Source of the DNA: Hevea brasiliensis
Lineage: Eukaryota > Streptophyta > Magnoliopsida > Malpighiales > Euphorbiaceae
DNA: 64,000 bases
Reading direction: 5' to 3'
Assembly: GCF_030052815.1 (NCBI RefSeq)
Contig: NC_079505.1
Span: 21,536,489-21,600,488 of the forward strand
Shown here: positions 46,165 to 58,500 of the stretch, piece after piece
Layout: each line of letters opens with the position of its first letter
How positions within the stretch are numbered: position 1 is the stretch's first letter
The notes under the pieces: model-generated
What the model saw: only the letters and a program-made list of their open reading frames with translations
Databases searched by the model: none
What the model was told of the DNA's origin: nothing
Made by a program: the position numbers and the translations under genes

Positions 46165-46255
46165 AATGGGGCAAAATGAAGAACAACAACAGCTAGGCTT
46201 AATTCCAAACTAATTGGGTTCAGCTGTATGAATCCTCTTTTGCCATTGAGCTCAA
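46165..46255 (+). repeat. Short dispersed repeat in the mL43 5'UTR intron
   Basis: AACAACAACAGCTAGGCTTA, then a TTCCAAACTAATTGGG near-palindrome and GTATGAATCC. This string type recurs across plant genomes as a short interspersed repeat; I cannot fix the family (SINE or MITE). Confidence 0.35.
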
Positions 46256-47630
46256 CCAATTCCACATTAATATTAAAAAATGTAAATCTTGCAAAAACTA
46301 AATAAGGAAGGAAGGTTTTGGCTACAAAGAAAAGAAAGAACCAAACTATATGGAGAATCAAAAGCAAATTTGGATTTTTTTTTTTCTCTCTCTTTTTTCT
46401 TTCACATGTGATCCAAAGTAAACAAATTGTAGAGGAAGCGGCGGGTGTTGGTGCACACGCCATGTAGAGAAAATATCGAAATTACAGAGCTCAAAATAAT
46501 TTACATTCTCAAAAACTTATCAACAAGAGTATATCAAAAGAGGTTACAAGAAACAAAGAGATCATTCAAAGGACTACCCATCCAAATAATAAATCATACT
46601 AATAGAAATAGGAACAGTTGAAAATAATCCCCAGAAACAAAAATCTCTCATGATTAGTATTTCAGTTACAACCAAAAACAAGTACACTGAACCAAACCCA
46701 CAAAACCGAAGAAGAAAATCAGACTTTTTCCCTACACCACTCCGAAGTCCGAACCATAGTTATTAGGCAACTGAACCAAACCAACAAATTTCAGTTTGGC
46801 TTTAGGACTGTTTGGATCAGTTTTATTTGGGCCTTCAAAATATATTGCAGCAAAGATCCCAGGAAAAAAATGATACAACTAACCAAATTCTCTTAACAAG
46901 GATATATAAAGGAGGCTGGAAAGAAGAAATGTAGTTGGTAATTGAAAATGTTAACTTACCACAATGAACGTGAAAAGAATAGAAAATACTAAAAAATCCT
47001 CATTTACTTTTTCCCTTCAGATATACATGCTGCTACATAAGTAGTGTTGAAGAAGGTCCAGCTATTTACACCAGAAATGCCCAAGACACAACACAAAAGA
47101 CTCCTTGTAGTTCATACTTCATAGTTCATAGTTTAAATTCCTTTACTTCATGTAACATAATATGAAGAACAAAAGTACTTAAAATAGCAAATCAATAAAA
47201 ATGGGTCAGAATAAAGCTTTCACGATATGCTGATAACTCTTCTCAGCTCAGCAAGATAGCCAACAAATTAATTAAATAAGCGCAGAAAATAATCTAGACA
47301 ACTTCAAAGTTAAATTCAGTCTAACAAAGATCAGAAATTGACATGGAAATCAAAAAAATTCATGTTTGAGTCCAGTGATAATAAATATTAAAACACCCGG
47401 CAAAGGCAACTAACTTTCGGATGAAAAATGAAACTTTAATAGTTTAATGCTCTAAAAACACCCAGAAAGTCAATAATCAAGCTAATCTCAACAGAAAGCA
47501 AAGCCATAAGAAGTAAAAAGAAAATCCCAACACAACAAATCAAGCAAAATTCTCACAACAGATAAGCACCCAAATAATCACAAGGCAAGTACCAACAGAG
47601 CAAGCACCCCAATTCAGTTTCAGCTCACAC

Positions 47631-47850
47631 CTTAATGCTCAAGCAATTCTTAATTAAATTACAGCAGGAGTACAACAGACGAGGAGATGTTGCGTCGGTC
47701 GGGCAGGAGAGCAGAGGGTACGTGACGTCCTGAGGAGTTAAAGCTCTTAGTGTCGGCGTCGTTGATGAGAAGAACTGAGAAGAGGGGAACTGAGAAGGTG
47801 GTGGGTGAGGCCTCTGCGCCGCATTACGACTGAGAGGAAGAGACGTGCAG
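47631..47850 (-). other. Probable 5'UTR exon of mL43, with an upstream ORF
   Basis: Minus-strand, GC-richer, pyrimidine-rich sequence typical of a plant 5'UTR. It ends at a donor-like ATTAAG/GTGTGA (exon end 47631). It would be joined to the acceptor just before the ATG at 46061. It contains a 25-codon upstream ORF (ATG at 47824, stop TAA at 47747; MRRRGLTHHLLSSPLL at its start). The transcription start is not determined. Confidence 0.55.
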
Positions 47851-47940
47851 ATATAATGGGCTGGGCTGGGCTGGGCTGGGCTGGGCTAAGATGATGAACA
47901 TTCATTAGACCTGGACAGCAGAAGAAGTGGGCTTTTTACG
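47851..47940 (-). promoter_or_regulatory. mL43 promoter: TATA-like box and tandem site II (TGGGCT) motifs
   Basis: ATTATAT (minus strand) at 47851-47857 is preceded by five directly repeated GGGCT/AGCCC units (about 47857-47887), plus another TGGGCT near 47928. Site II elements (TGGGCC/T) are known to be enriched in promoters of plant nuclear genes for mitochondrial and ribosomal proteins, which fits mL43. Confidence 0.6.
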
Positions 47941-48036
47941 GAGAGGAAAAAAAAACGAATTGAATCAATTTAATCCAAAAACTAAATTAAAAAATCAAAC
48001 TAAATTGATTTGGTTTTATTTTTTTTTAGTAAAAAA

Positions 48037-48875
48037 CAGTGTTGTAAAAGGGCAAAAAAGCTGCCAGCAAGGCGAGTCGAAGCTCTGACGCCTTGCCTGA
48101 AGCGAGGCAAACGAGAAAAGGCACGCACTTGAGACCTTTGATGCGAGAGGTGATGGATCGAAGAAGTGATGCCTCTTCAAAGAAATGAAATGCGTTTTTT
48201 TATAAATTTTTGTTTTAATAGCATAAAACAAAAGAAAACCTCCACTTTACCCTACCTACAAATAGCAGAACACAAGGAGAAACAAAGCAACCAAGTATTT
48301 TCTTCCTTTTTTTTCTTCTCGCTCTTTCTCTCATCTTCACATTCTTTCCCCTCTCTCTTTCCTTTACTCTTCTTCTATTTTCTTCGCCTTTCACCTGCAT
48401 TGCGCAACATGCAAGCAGGTCTAGCACCTACTGCAATCTAGGGGTTTTTTTTTTTCTCCATTCTCTCCTTCTTCTTCTCTTATTCTCTCCTTCCATGGTC
48501 CATTCTTCACACCAGCAGTACCAGCCTTCCAGCACCTTATTTGTTTTTTTTTTTTTCAATTTTTTTTGTTAAATGGATAGTGTAATATGCTTATTTTATT
48601 AGATGGATATTGTTGTGATATGCTTTTTATTAAATGGGTATTGTGATTTGTGATATGTTTTTATTAAATGGGTAATGATGTTCTTGTTATGATGTGTAAT
48701 TGTGGAAATTATTGACAAATTTAATTGTTTAATACTTTAATTTTTTATTTGTTTGAATTGAGACAGTATTGATATTAATTTTTGATAGCTTTTATTATTG
48801 TTACATAAATTCTTTTTTTTTTCTTTTTAATATGCTTTTTAATTATTAAAGTAGTTAAAAGTATAAATTTTTATG

Positions 48876-48934
<59 letters not shown>

Positions 48935-49037
48935 ATAATTTAAATTAGGGCATCTTATTTCAAAAAGACCCTCGTCTCGCCTCACTTCTTGCTTAAGGTT
49001 ATAAGGTATCCTGTTGCTTTTTGCTTTGATAATACTG
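48037..49037. mobile_element. hAT-like non-autonomous element, 1001 bp
   Basis: Imperfect terminal inverted repeats: CAGTGTTGTAAAAGGGCAAA on the left and, read on the minus strand, CAGTATTATCAAAGCAAAAA on the right. They are flanked by near-identical 8-bp duplications GTAAAAAA (48029-48036) and ATAAAAAA (49038-49045). The 8-bp duplication and CAGTG end suggest hAT. No transposase is present. A (TA)n microsatellite fills 48879-48932. Subterminal GGCGAG/GCCTTGC stretches (48060-48130, 48965-48985) are mutually inverted; a partial relative lies at 45385-45545. Confidence 0.65.
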
Positions 49038-49570
49038 ATAAAAAATCATTGTGTGCTCACTCTTAATTTGAACCGTAAAACCCTTAATTTATTATATCAA
49101 GTGAACATTAGGAGAAAGGCATGTTAAAGTAAAATTATTTTGAAGCTTTTGATCTAATGTAAGCTTTTTTTAAGTAAGATTTTTGTTATTTTAAAATTTG
49201 ATCTAACGACATCAAAATTTAAACCTTTGAGAGTTTTGGAGTTTTAATCGAATAACATTTTGATTAAATTTTATTCAAAATTAAATTTAGAAAAGGATAC
49301 TGTATTCCTAGTTGATGTGGTGTCACATATGATATTTTTTATTCTAAACATACGAGTCTCACATGATGTATCATTAAATACTTAAAAAAAAAAAAAAACT
49401 ACTTTCTCTCTTCTCTTTTTCTCTCTCTCCTCTCTGCAACCCATGATATCCAAAATCCTATTCCTCTATGCACATTTCAACCTCATTCCAGAAGTTCTTT
49501 AGGAAAAGGCCTTAGAAAACAAGACGAATGGTAGCTTATAAGGAGTGCACTAAGAGCACTAAGAAAGGTA
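49038..49570. other. AT-rich spacer, nothing supported
   Basis: Contains an A tract (49383-49399) followed by a CT-rich run (to 49437). No gene or repeat boundary seen. Confidence 0.4.
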
Positions 49571-49930
49571 CACTGCAAGAAAAAATCAGAGTTGTGATAG
49601 AAAAATCTATCACAGATCCAATTTTGTGATGGATTTGTGACGAAAAAATTGACGTAACAATTTTGCTTGTCACAAATTTTTAGTGAAGGATAAGAAAAAT
49701 CCATCACAAATTTTTTGACGGAATATCTGTCAAAATTTGTGATGAAATTTAGTCGTACGCCACAAAATGTTAGCTGGTCAAAACATGTATTTGTCACAAA
49801 TTATTTTAACTAATTTTTTTGTAATGGAAAGCTTTCCGTCAAAAAATTGTGAGGATCAGTCCATCATAAATTTGTGATAGATCAGTCCGTCACAATTTTG
49901 TGACAGATTATAATTAGTCACAAAATTATT
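49571..49930 (+). mobile_element. CACTA (En/Spm) element end with subterminal repeats
   Basis: CACTGCAAGAAAAAA at 49571 is a one-base variant of the CACTACAAGAAAAA terminus of plant En/Spm elements. The next 350 bp are filled with TTTGTGACGGA-type motifs on both strands, the subterminal repeats where the transposase accessory protein binds. The opposite terminus was not found to the right, so the element is probably truncated. Confidence 0.75.
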
Positions 49931-50199
49931 TTTTTTTCAAATTTTTTTGACATTCTAATTTTTAAATAATAAACAAATAATAGTGAATTAAGAATTATTA
50001 TATTTATATAATTAGTAATAAGCATAAATAAATATAATAATAAAATTTATAATAATTAGTAAATAAAAAAAGCATATATTATATAAAAGTATAAAGTTAA
50101 TTGTACAAGTAATAAGTTCAGTTAGCAAACGTTAACAAATAATATCAAGCTACAAATTCGGTGTGTTCTGATTATGAGGATCAACAGAATCACTTCAAG

Positions 50200-50602
50200 G
50201 GTGAGATGATGACGTCATTTGCCTCATCGTACGCCTCATCTCCTTTCGTATAGAGCAAAATTGCTCTTCACTCTGTTGCCTGAGGCGTGATACCTCCTCC
50301 TTAATGCATTACTGGAGAATTTGCTCTTGATTTTCTCTCATGTGTACGATCTCCTCCTCAAACACTATAATGCGCTCATTAACAATATGATCTATCACCG
50401 TAGCTGTCTTACGTGAAGTGGCAGAACTACTGAATGAGTCTGGATACAAAGTTGAAGCATGAGAGCCCAAACCGTACATGCACCGCTTCTTCTCTCCACC
50501 CACAATATCCAAGTATAGGTGATTCACATAGATCTCCTGTGAATCGTCATCATGTGAGTTCGAAGTAGCATTTGTAGTAGTAGCAGCTATCATAGCATCC
50601 AT
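50200..50602 (-). pseudogene. CACTA transposase C-terminal fragment (Transposase_24-like)
   Basis: Minus-strand reading with an acceptor-like TATACAG just upstream. EIYVNHLYLDIVGGEKKR and MYGLGSHASTLYP match the conserved C-terminal box of plant En/Spm (Ptta/PF03004) proteins, followed by a helical Glu/Gln-rich tail (HMRENQEQ). A TAA at 50309 interrupts the tail, and the same frame then continues (KEEVSRLRQQSEEQF) to about 50200. The rest of the transposase is absent. Confidence 0.7.
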
Positions 50603-50639
50603 TTGATCCTGTATATAATTATTAGAGCTAATAATTAAT

Positions 50640-53116
50640 TACAAGTAATAATAAAACTAAAAAAATGAAATTTAAAAATTTTAGTATATAAACTAATTAA
50701 GAAAATTTCTGCAGAGTATTGTCTGTAACAGGACATATGATAACTGCTAATGAAGGCAAAATAATGTTCCTATATATAAAATAGCACTTCAAATATCCTT
50801 TTTATATCATTCACCGCTACAATATTTATACACAAATATAAACACTTCTAAAATATTATTATATTTTCAATAGTGAGAAGCTATTATATACAAATTTCTC
50901 GTTGATGATTTTTAGTTACAAGGTATTCATCGCAAATACTTTTAGCAATGAAAAGTCAAGCGATATAAATTCGTCACTAATAATTTTCAATACCTTATTC
51001 ATCGCTAAATTTATAAATAATTTTAATTTTTAATATTATCATAATTAATATAAATTAAAATTATGATATTATTTTAATAGTAATTACCAAAAATCCTATT
51101 CTAATTCTATACGCTTAATTTTATTAGTATTATTAATTCTTTAAAAACTAATTAATTATTTAGTTAATTACAATAAAATTAATAAACCACATTAAACACT
51201 GAAACTCACTTATACTAATTGATGGCGTATTATGGAGAATATTAGTCCCCAGATTAGATCCCAAAGCTAAATTAGTTAATTTAGATATGAAATTTTAATA
51301 ATTTTATGTTTATTTATATCATTAAAAATTTTAATACTAATTTTATTAATTGACTCTAAAAATTTTTCTCTAAATTTAAGAATAATAATTTATTAAATTT
51401 AATATTTAAAATTAGTTAAACCACTAATAATGAAAATAGACAAAATATTAAAGCCAAAAAAATCTAATTTTTTATGATATAAAAATTTATCTCTATTTAT
51501 TTTATTCCAATAAATTTTTTATAATAATAATTGTAAATTATTAATTTAAAATATTAATTGATTTAAAAAAAAAATTGTCTACGCACATTTAAACTTATAA
51601 TATTTAAACTTATTTTTTCCATTATATTTTAACCCTTTGACTCACAAACCTTAAATCAAAATCTCTAAAAATTAATCACTTAACCGATAGTTAAAAAAAT
51701 ACTACAATTAATGTCAATTATGATTTATAAACTTTTTCTATTAATTTTTTTACTATTTAAAACTAATAAGATATATAATTTATACAAAAATAATAAATAT
51801 TAATTATTTATTTCACAAAATATAATTTATAAATTTTTATGAGTTATAATAATTATACAATTATTTAAATTTTAGCCCCTTCCATGCACAATTCTGCCTT
51901 CGCCCTGGCTATTGGCCTCTATATGACAATGAGACAAGATGACCTGCCAATCACAATCTAAGAGCTGACAACGTTGAGAAATCAAATGGAGAACCGTGGA
52001 TTGAGCAAGGCACTCCCAGAAACCAGGTTCAAAAAGACTTTAAAATTCATCTCCACTCCAACCTTCCGAAAACCACAAAAATTAGTTTAACACAATATTT
52101 GGATTGATGAAGAATAAGAAAAGCAAAAAAAAAAAATAAGGGTAAAAAAGCATAGGTATAAATTCTTTTTTTTTTCTTTTTAATTTGACAAGAGAAGAAA
52201 AATAAAGCGCAGAAGGAAAATAAAAATTTATTTTCCAATGATCTAATAAATTCATTGGTATTTGAGTCGATTTTGAGTTATAAGGTCTCCATTTCGATTT
52301 TAGGTCAAAGTCAATTATATTAAAAAAAATTATTTTTATTGGTACAATATTTTTAATTGGGAGATAAAAGGAAATTTATATTATTTAGATAAAATACAAT
52401 TAGGCTCGCATATAATTCAAATTTAAATTTATAAAAGCAAAAGAATAAAATAATGAGTAAATACATTATATTTTCTTTCTCCCCATATTTTTAACTTTCC
52501 AAATAAGAGAAGAATAAAATTATTTTCATTTCTCTCCTTTTCATTTTACTTTCATCCAAAAATAACAATGAACTATATATATAATAATGGGAGTTTTTGT
52601 AAAATTTTAGGATCATGAATTTGTATTTAAGAGTTCCAATAAAATTTCTTTTAAATAGAGTCTTTGAAGGTTTTTGAAAATTTCCCAAAACCTTCATTTT
52701 CAACCAATCAAATTAGTTAATTAAGAAATTTTATTTTCAATATCTCTAAATACCTTTTAAAACTTCCCCTTTTTTTAAATAATAAAAAATTATAAAATTC
52801 AAAATCATAAAAAAATTATTTAAAAAATTCTTATTTTACTCTACTTCCTTAAGATTTATTTGGCTGATATTAAATTTTGAATAGAGTGTTTGATTTTAAA
52901 TTTGTTTAGAGACACGAATGATTATTGACTATAAGTTGAAAGGGTTAAAATCAACCTTTGCCTTTTTATTTATTATTATTAAAGGGAAAAAAATTAATCT
53001 ATTGCCCCTATCTGTTATAGGGTAAATTCTACAATATACTCGGAGCACCCTCACTCACAAAAATATAGAATCCACTTCTTATGATTTAAAAAAGAATCCA
53101 TTTTTACTTAAGTGTA
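50640..53116. other. AT-rich region, no supported gene
   Basis: Very AT-rich with short chance ORFs only. A patch at 50895-51005 resembles transposon subterminal sequence (TCATCGCAAATACTTTTAGC and relatives) and may be more of the CACTA element or another one. Confidence 0.4.
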
Positions 53117-53921
53117 AAAAGCGCAAAGCAAGAGATAGTGACATGCTAAAAAGTTTACCTTCTCTCTCTATTTATTTTAGAGAGAGAAAACTTTCTACTC
53201 TTTTAATTTTCTCTTTGATCAAGTTGAAGCGTCCATACTGGTTCCCTTGCCCCTTAACCCGTTCAAAGCATGGGCTTGTTTCTCTCGCCACCTTCTGGGT
53301 TGTGTGTAAATATCCTTTTGGTTTATAGTTTAGGTTGCAGATCTTGTGCTTATAGGAGGGGACTCTATTTTGTATTTTGTGTTTCTGGTGTGTGGTGTTT
53401 GGTGTAGGTTCTCAATTCTAGGGAAGACTCCAAGGAAGGCATCTTCAACGAACAAAGGCCTGCATTTAACAGTTGTTACCGATGCTTCATGGCTAAATGA
53501 GAGAGGCCATGACCTTTGCCTCTCCTCTCTCCCAAGTCGAAGGCTTTTAGAATATGTACTCGCATGGAGGTGATTGCTAGCATGTTTGAGTTATGAGGTT
53601 TCTTCTTAGCCTTGGTTGGTCTTCTCAGACTTGCATGGTTCTGGAGGAACCTTCCCTTATCTTGGTCCCCGATGGATAGCTCTAGTTTTGTGGTTCCCTG
53701 TCTTGGTGGCGTTGAGCAAGCTTTTGAATTTTTATTGGAAACAAAAGACTTGGGCTCTGGCTGGTTAGGGTTATAGGCTCCTATTAGTTAGGTTTACATC
53801 TTAGTTAAGGGCCTCTATTGAAACCATGCCTTCGGCCTTGTCTATGTAATTTGCCCAATGAGCATTCATGCAATGGTGCTTGCAATTAAAAAATTAAAAA
53901 AAAAAATAAAAAGTGCAATGC
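53117..53921 (+). mobile_element. Possible truncated non-LTR retroposon with poly(A) tail
   Basis: A GC-richer insert ends in an A-rich tail (53887-53910) preceded by a LINE-like 3' end (GTAATTTGCCCAATGAGC). It is flanked by a 13-bp imperfect direct repeat: AAAAGCGCAAAGC (53117-53129) and AAAAGTGCAATGC (53909-53921), 11 of 13 matching. No RT or endonuclease is seen. Small ORFs (53143-53573) have no recognised domain. Confidence 0.35.
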
Positions 53922-54947
53922 TATAAGGGCTTCTCGTTGTTTTGTTGATGCACCTCTCGCATGGAAAATATCCACAGTTCAAAGGAAAAAGATTTTGACT
54001 AAGTTTGCACACAAGTCTTGTTTTTTCCATAACAAGTTTTGTCTCATTTCTCTGTCCAAAATCAATCTGAATTTAGCAAAAACCTGAAACTCTGCCTCTC
54101 TCTCTTTTTGGAAAGAATCTTCAAAAGTGAATCTTCCTCATCACTTGGCCAAGTAAGAGAATCTTCACTGTTTCTTATAGGGTTTCAAAAGTCAAGTCCT
54201 TTTCTTTACTTCTTCTCCATTTCTAAGCCATTGCTTTCTGTGGAACTTGAGTAATAGGTTTCATGGGTTATTATTTCTTCGTCTATTTGCTTCCATTTCT
54301 ATTCCTTTGAATTGGGTTGTTTTTGTTTAGGCTTGTGATTATGTTGTATATCTATTTGTCAGTCAATTAGCCTGTTTTGCTAGGAAATTAGTTAAAAGAT
54401 AAAAATGGCATGGTCTAGAATTATATGGCATGAAAATAATTTAAACAGTGGAAGAAAATGCCAAAAAAAAAAGTTTAAAATATAAAAAATTTTATAACTG
54501 GAGTCTTTCAAAAAGTGTAAATGGAAATGTAACAAATAAGGTGTGGTTAAGGAGAATAATGGGAAGAAACAAATACCCTCTTTGGTTTGATTGCTCAATT
54601 TAATTTTGTATTGTTTGATATGATTGCTTGGAAGCAAGCTTTGAGGATAATCATTTTTGGATGCCTTGAATCATACTTTGAAGACAATGGTTCTTTAGAT
54701 AATCCATGCTTTCGTCCAAGAGTGTAAATGGAAATGTAGAGATTTTAAGCAAATCGTGCAAAACAATTGAAGAATCTTGAAAGAGTTTGGTTGAAGACTA
54801 GAGTACCAAAGCATAGAAGAATCTTCGAATTTTTGGAGAAAAAATGCCAAGTATCTAAATTTTGCTCGAAAAGGATTATTGAAACATAAAAAGTACATAT
54901 ACTTGAATAGTTCAGATCCATATTATTCAATTGACCGCTCCTTTTAC

Positions 54948-54978
<31 letters not shown>

Positions 54979-55270
54979 TTTTGATCCCTTACAAATTTAA
55001 TTATTGAACCCTCATTTTGGTAAATTTTAAAATTAAATAAGAGTATAATAAAATTACATAATCGCTTGGATGATTAAGAAATAAATGACTATTTAGTCAC
55101 CTATATAGAAAGATATATATTTGATAGTATTAATAATAGTGTAATTCTTAATATTTTTAGTATCAATCCAATTATAATATATTAATATTATATTTTTCTA
55201 TATTTTTAATAGTATTTTATTTATTTTTTATAGGTTGACCCCAAAAAAGAAATTTTTTAGATCCACCATT
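53922..55270. repeat. Low-copy repeats and AT-rich spacer
   Basis: 54028-54075 (AACAAGTTTTGTCTCATTTC and onward) has relatives at 60930-60990 and 61110-61180. 54751-54945 has a close relative at 61271-61460 (both end in a TTGACCGCTC block). An (AT)n and T run lies at 54947-54981. No gene is supported. Confidence 0.5.
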
Positions 55271-55590
55271 GTGCTTGAAGGAAAAAATTGCTTGAGTTTG
55301 GAAGGCAAAATGGAGATTTTTTAGTAAGAACTGTCTTTTTTATGGGATAACATAATTGAAGGGAGTATAGCATGCAAAGGTGTATATATGGGGGGAAAAT
55401 TTTTTCCCACAACTACACATAATGCCATTTGGAGAAGGAAAACTTTTTGAAGACTATGGTACCAAAGTATGGACAAATTTTCAAACTTTTAGAGAAAAGA
55501 TGCTAACTGTCTAAATTGTGCTCGAAAAGTATCATTGAAGAATAAAAAATACATATGCTTCAAAGAATTGAAACATAAATGGTATATAAA
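55271..55590 (+). repeat. 320-bp tandem family, unit left of the LTR
   Basis: Unit with landmarks GCTTGAGTTTGGAAG, a GGGGAAAATTTTTTCCC palindrome, ACTACACATAATGCCATTT and GATGCTAACTGTCTAAATTG. It continues on the other side of the inserted LTR at 59654. Confidence 0.65.
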
Positions 55591-58500
55591 TGTAACACCC
55601 CTCACTGATTACAGTGTAGCCAAGCGAGGAGTGCTATATTCGGTGTCGGAGCACCCTATCTTATCTTAATTTATTCCTTTAATAATTTGATATCGTTATA
55701 TTTTAATATCAATTAATTTTCTATGAAGAAATGAACGGAATTTTCTCTATTTTATTATCAGTTGACGTATTTCACTATTCACCTGCTTGAAATTTTCAAT
55801 AATATTTTACAATAATAATATCATTTATGCTCATTATATTCATCTCACATTCAATTTTTGTAATTCACATACTCATTTATACAAATCTATTCATACTCAA
55901 TTCATATGTAAACATTCTCAAATTACATAAGCAAAATTTTCAAATCTTCTTAATTTACAAAATAATTACATAATTTCATAATTTACATGATCTACAAATT
56001 AATTACAGCTCCATAATCTATATTTCAACATACAATTCATAGTTTACATTAAAAATAATAACTAATTATAAAAAATACATAATATGATCTATATGGACCC
56101 TATCTACATGCATTGCTGAAGAGATGACAACCTTATAAACTTCTGACACTTCCGCAGATCTGAACTCTAAAATCTCTAGTCTAATGTCCATTGGGTTTTT
56201 ATCTTCAATACCTGCGCGAGGAAACAAATCTATCGCGCTAAGCATTGCTGCTTAGTAGTACAATAATATGACAATAAACAATGTATACAAATAAAAATAA
56301 TTGGAGCATATTTTTTTATACTCAAGAATTTTACTGGGTTCATATGAAATTTGCCATACAGTATGTTTTTTGTCATTTATGTTGCTCTCTAGAATCTCTT
56401 TTGTCATAAGTTTACTATAATCATTTATATAATGTACAAATAAATATAAAATTTATACTTATACTTATATTCTTATGAAAGTCACATTTGCAATGTTATT
56501 TAAGTTATAATTCTTCTACTAGTCTTTTTATCACTTTTTTGATACTTTCTAAGTTGTTTACAATCATTTCGTAATATTTAAAGTTTTTAGAACTAATTTA
56601 ATTTACTTCAGATCATTCTAAGGAACAAATTTTTGGAGCTAATCTAATTTATTTCAGAACTTCTTCTCATTTATTTACTTTCTAGCATTTTTATTTGCTA
56701 ATGTTCGTAACTTATTTTAATAAATTAAACTGCCCAAGTAACCTACAACAGGCTAACTAAACTGGATAATGGGTCGTTGGCACTGGACACCGCGGTGCCT
56801 CGGGCAGTCATACCATGGGACGCAGAACGTCAACCACGTATGCAGTCAATATGGCTAAAAAGCTATGATAACACATAATCGGGCATAAAAGCCATGAATG
56901 TTGGCATAAAGCTATGAATGCGGGCATAAAGCCATGAATACGGGCATAAAGCCATGAATACGGGCATAAAGCCTTTCGCAGTACTGCTAAAACAATACCT
57001 TATTTGCATGCCAATCTATCCAATCTGACACACGTGTCTAGGCAATACATGGGCACATTAGCACCGTTAAGAGTTTATATGTTTCATCATTTCATTATAT
57101 TTTTATTTATATTTTTATAGCATTCTAATTTTGTTTATAATGGAAGCATAATTTCCAATTTCACATTTCTAAGTAATTTATGCATTCATCGAAATATTCA
57201 CACTAATTACAATTCACATTCATTTGATCTCACATACCATTTCACATTCAAAACATCTTTCCTTTCTCTCTTGATGCGAACCTAAATTCCAAATGACACT
57301 TTTATCTCATTTATACATTCAACAATTTATTTATGTAAAGTACATTTCATACTTCAAGTTGTATTGCTAATATATTATGAATTCCATTGGTGTTGGGAGT
57401 ATAAGTCTCAACAATCCATCTAGGTTAATTTCATTTCATATTCAAGTGGTATCACTCATGTTTTATTAGACCTACTAGTAATGAGAATACAAACCCTAAT
57501 TATATATTCACATAACTTAAATGTTCATTAACTCATTTAGGTAAATTACTATTTCTATTCCAAGTAATCCATGAATATTTCATGGATTTCAAATTTCATA
57601 CCTTAATTCCTCTACCAATTTAGTTCTTACACTTTGTGTCTTTGTACTACTATTCATATTACTATTCACTCAAATTGTTGACTTTTTAACACATAATAAA
57701 TTTATTGAACCTAAGTTCACCAAGATACCACATTTTGCATTCTAAAGTTGTTGGCATTGGTTGCCAATACCATTTCAAAGCTTAGTGTTAGTTATTCACA
57801 ATTTTCAGATTTAAAGCAATAAGTTTACTGTTCATTGGTCATTTGTACAGTAGGAATTTGATAAAATTATCTTCATGAAAGTTGTTTCTTATTGTGTCTA
57901 GATACATTTATTTTTTTGAATCACTACATTTGGAGTTTTATAACTCAAGTTATGGTCATTTTACCATAACTGGCCAGATTGACCTGTACCCAGAATTTCT
58001 GAGTAATTTGGTTCTGCTAGATTTGGCGACCTAAGTTTGGTTGGCAATTTGATTAGGTTATGTTCAGAATTTGGATTTATGTTCTTCATGAAAGTTGTAA
58101 GGCTATGTCTCAGCTTTCTTCTGGTAAACTTTCAGATCAATTGAACTTTTCTACATTGAGTTATGACCATTTGAACAAACACGGTTCATTTGGTCATTTT
58201 CCAGGGACAGCCTGTTGGTCACCCGGATTAGGGTAATTTTTAAGTTAACTTGGTTTGATTTTCTGGGCAAGATTTCTTCACCAAAGTTGTGCCATTATGT
58301 GTGTAGTTTCATGTCCAATTAGCCTTGCACCAATTGAACCTATAAAACTCTATTTATGGCTGCCCAAACCTGCTGAACTCATAACCAGTCTTACAAGTTA
58401 CCAAGGGCAACATGCCTAAGTTCAACTCTAACATCCTTACTCACTTCAATTCCTCCTCACACACATTCAAATGGTCACTAATTGACTATTACAAGGTTAA

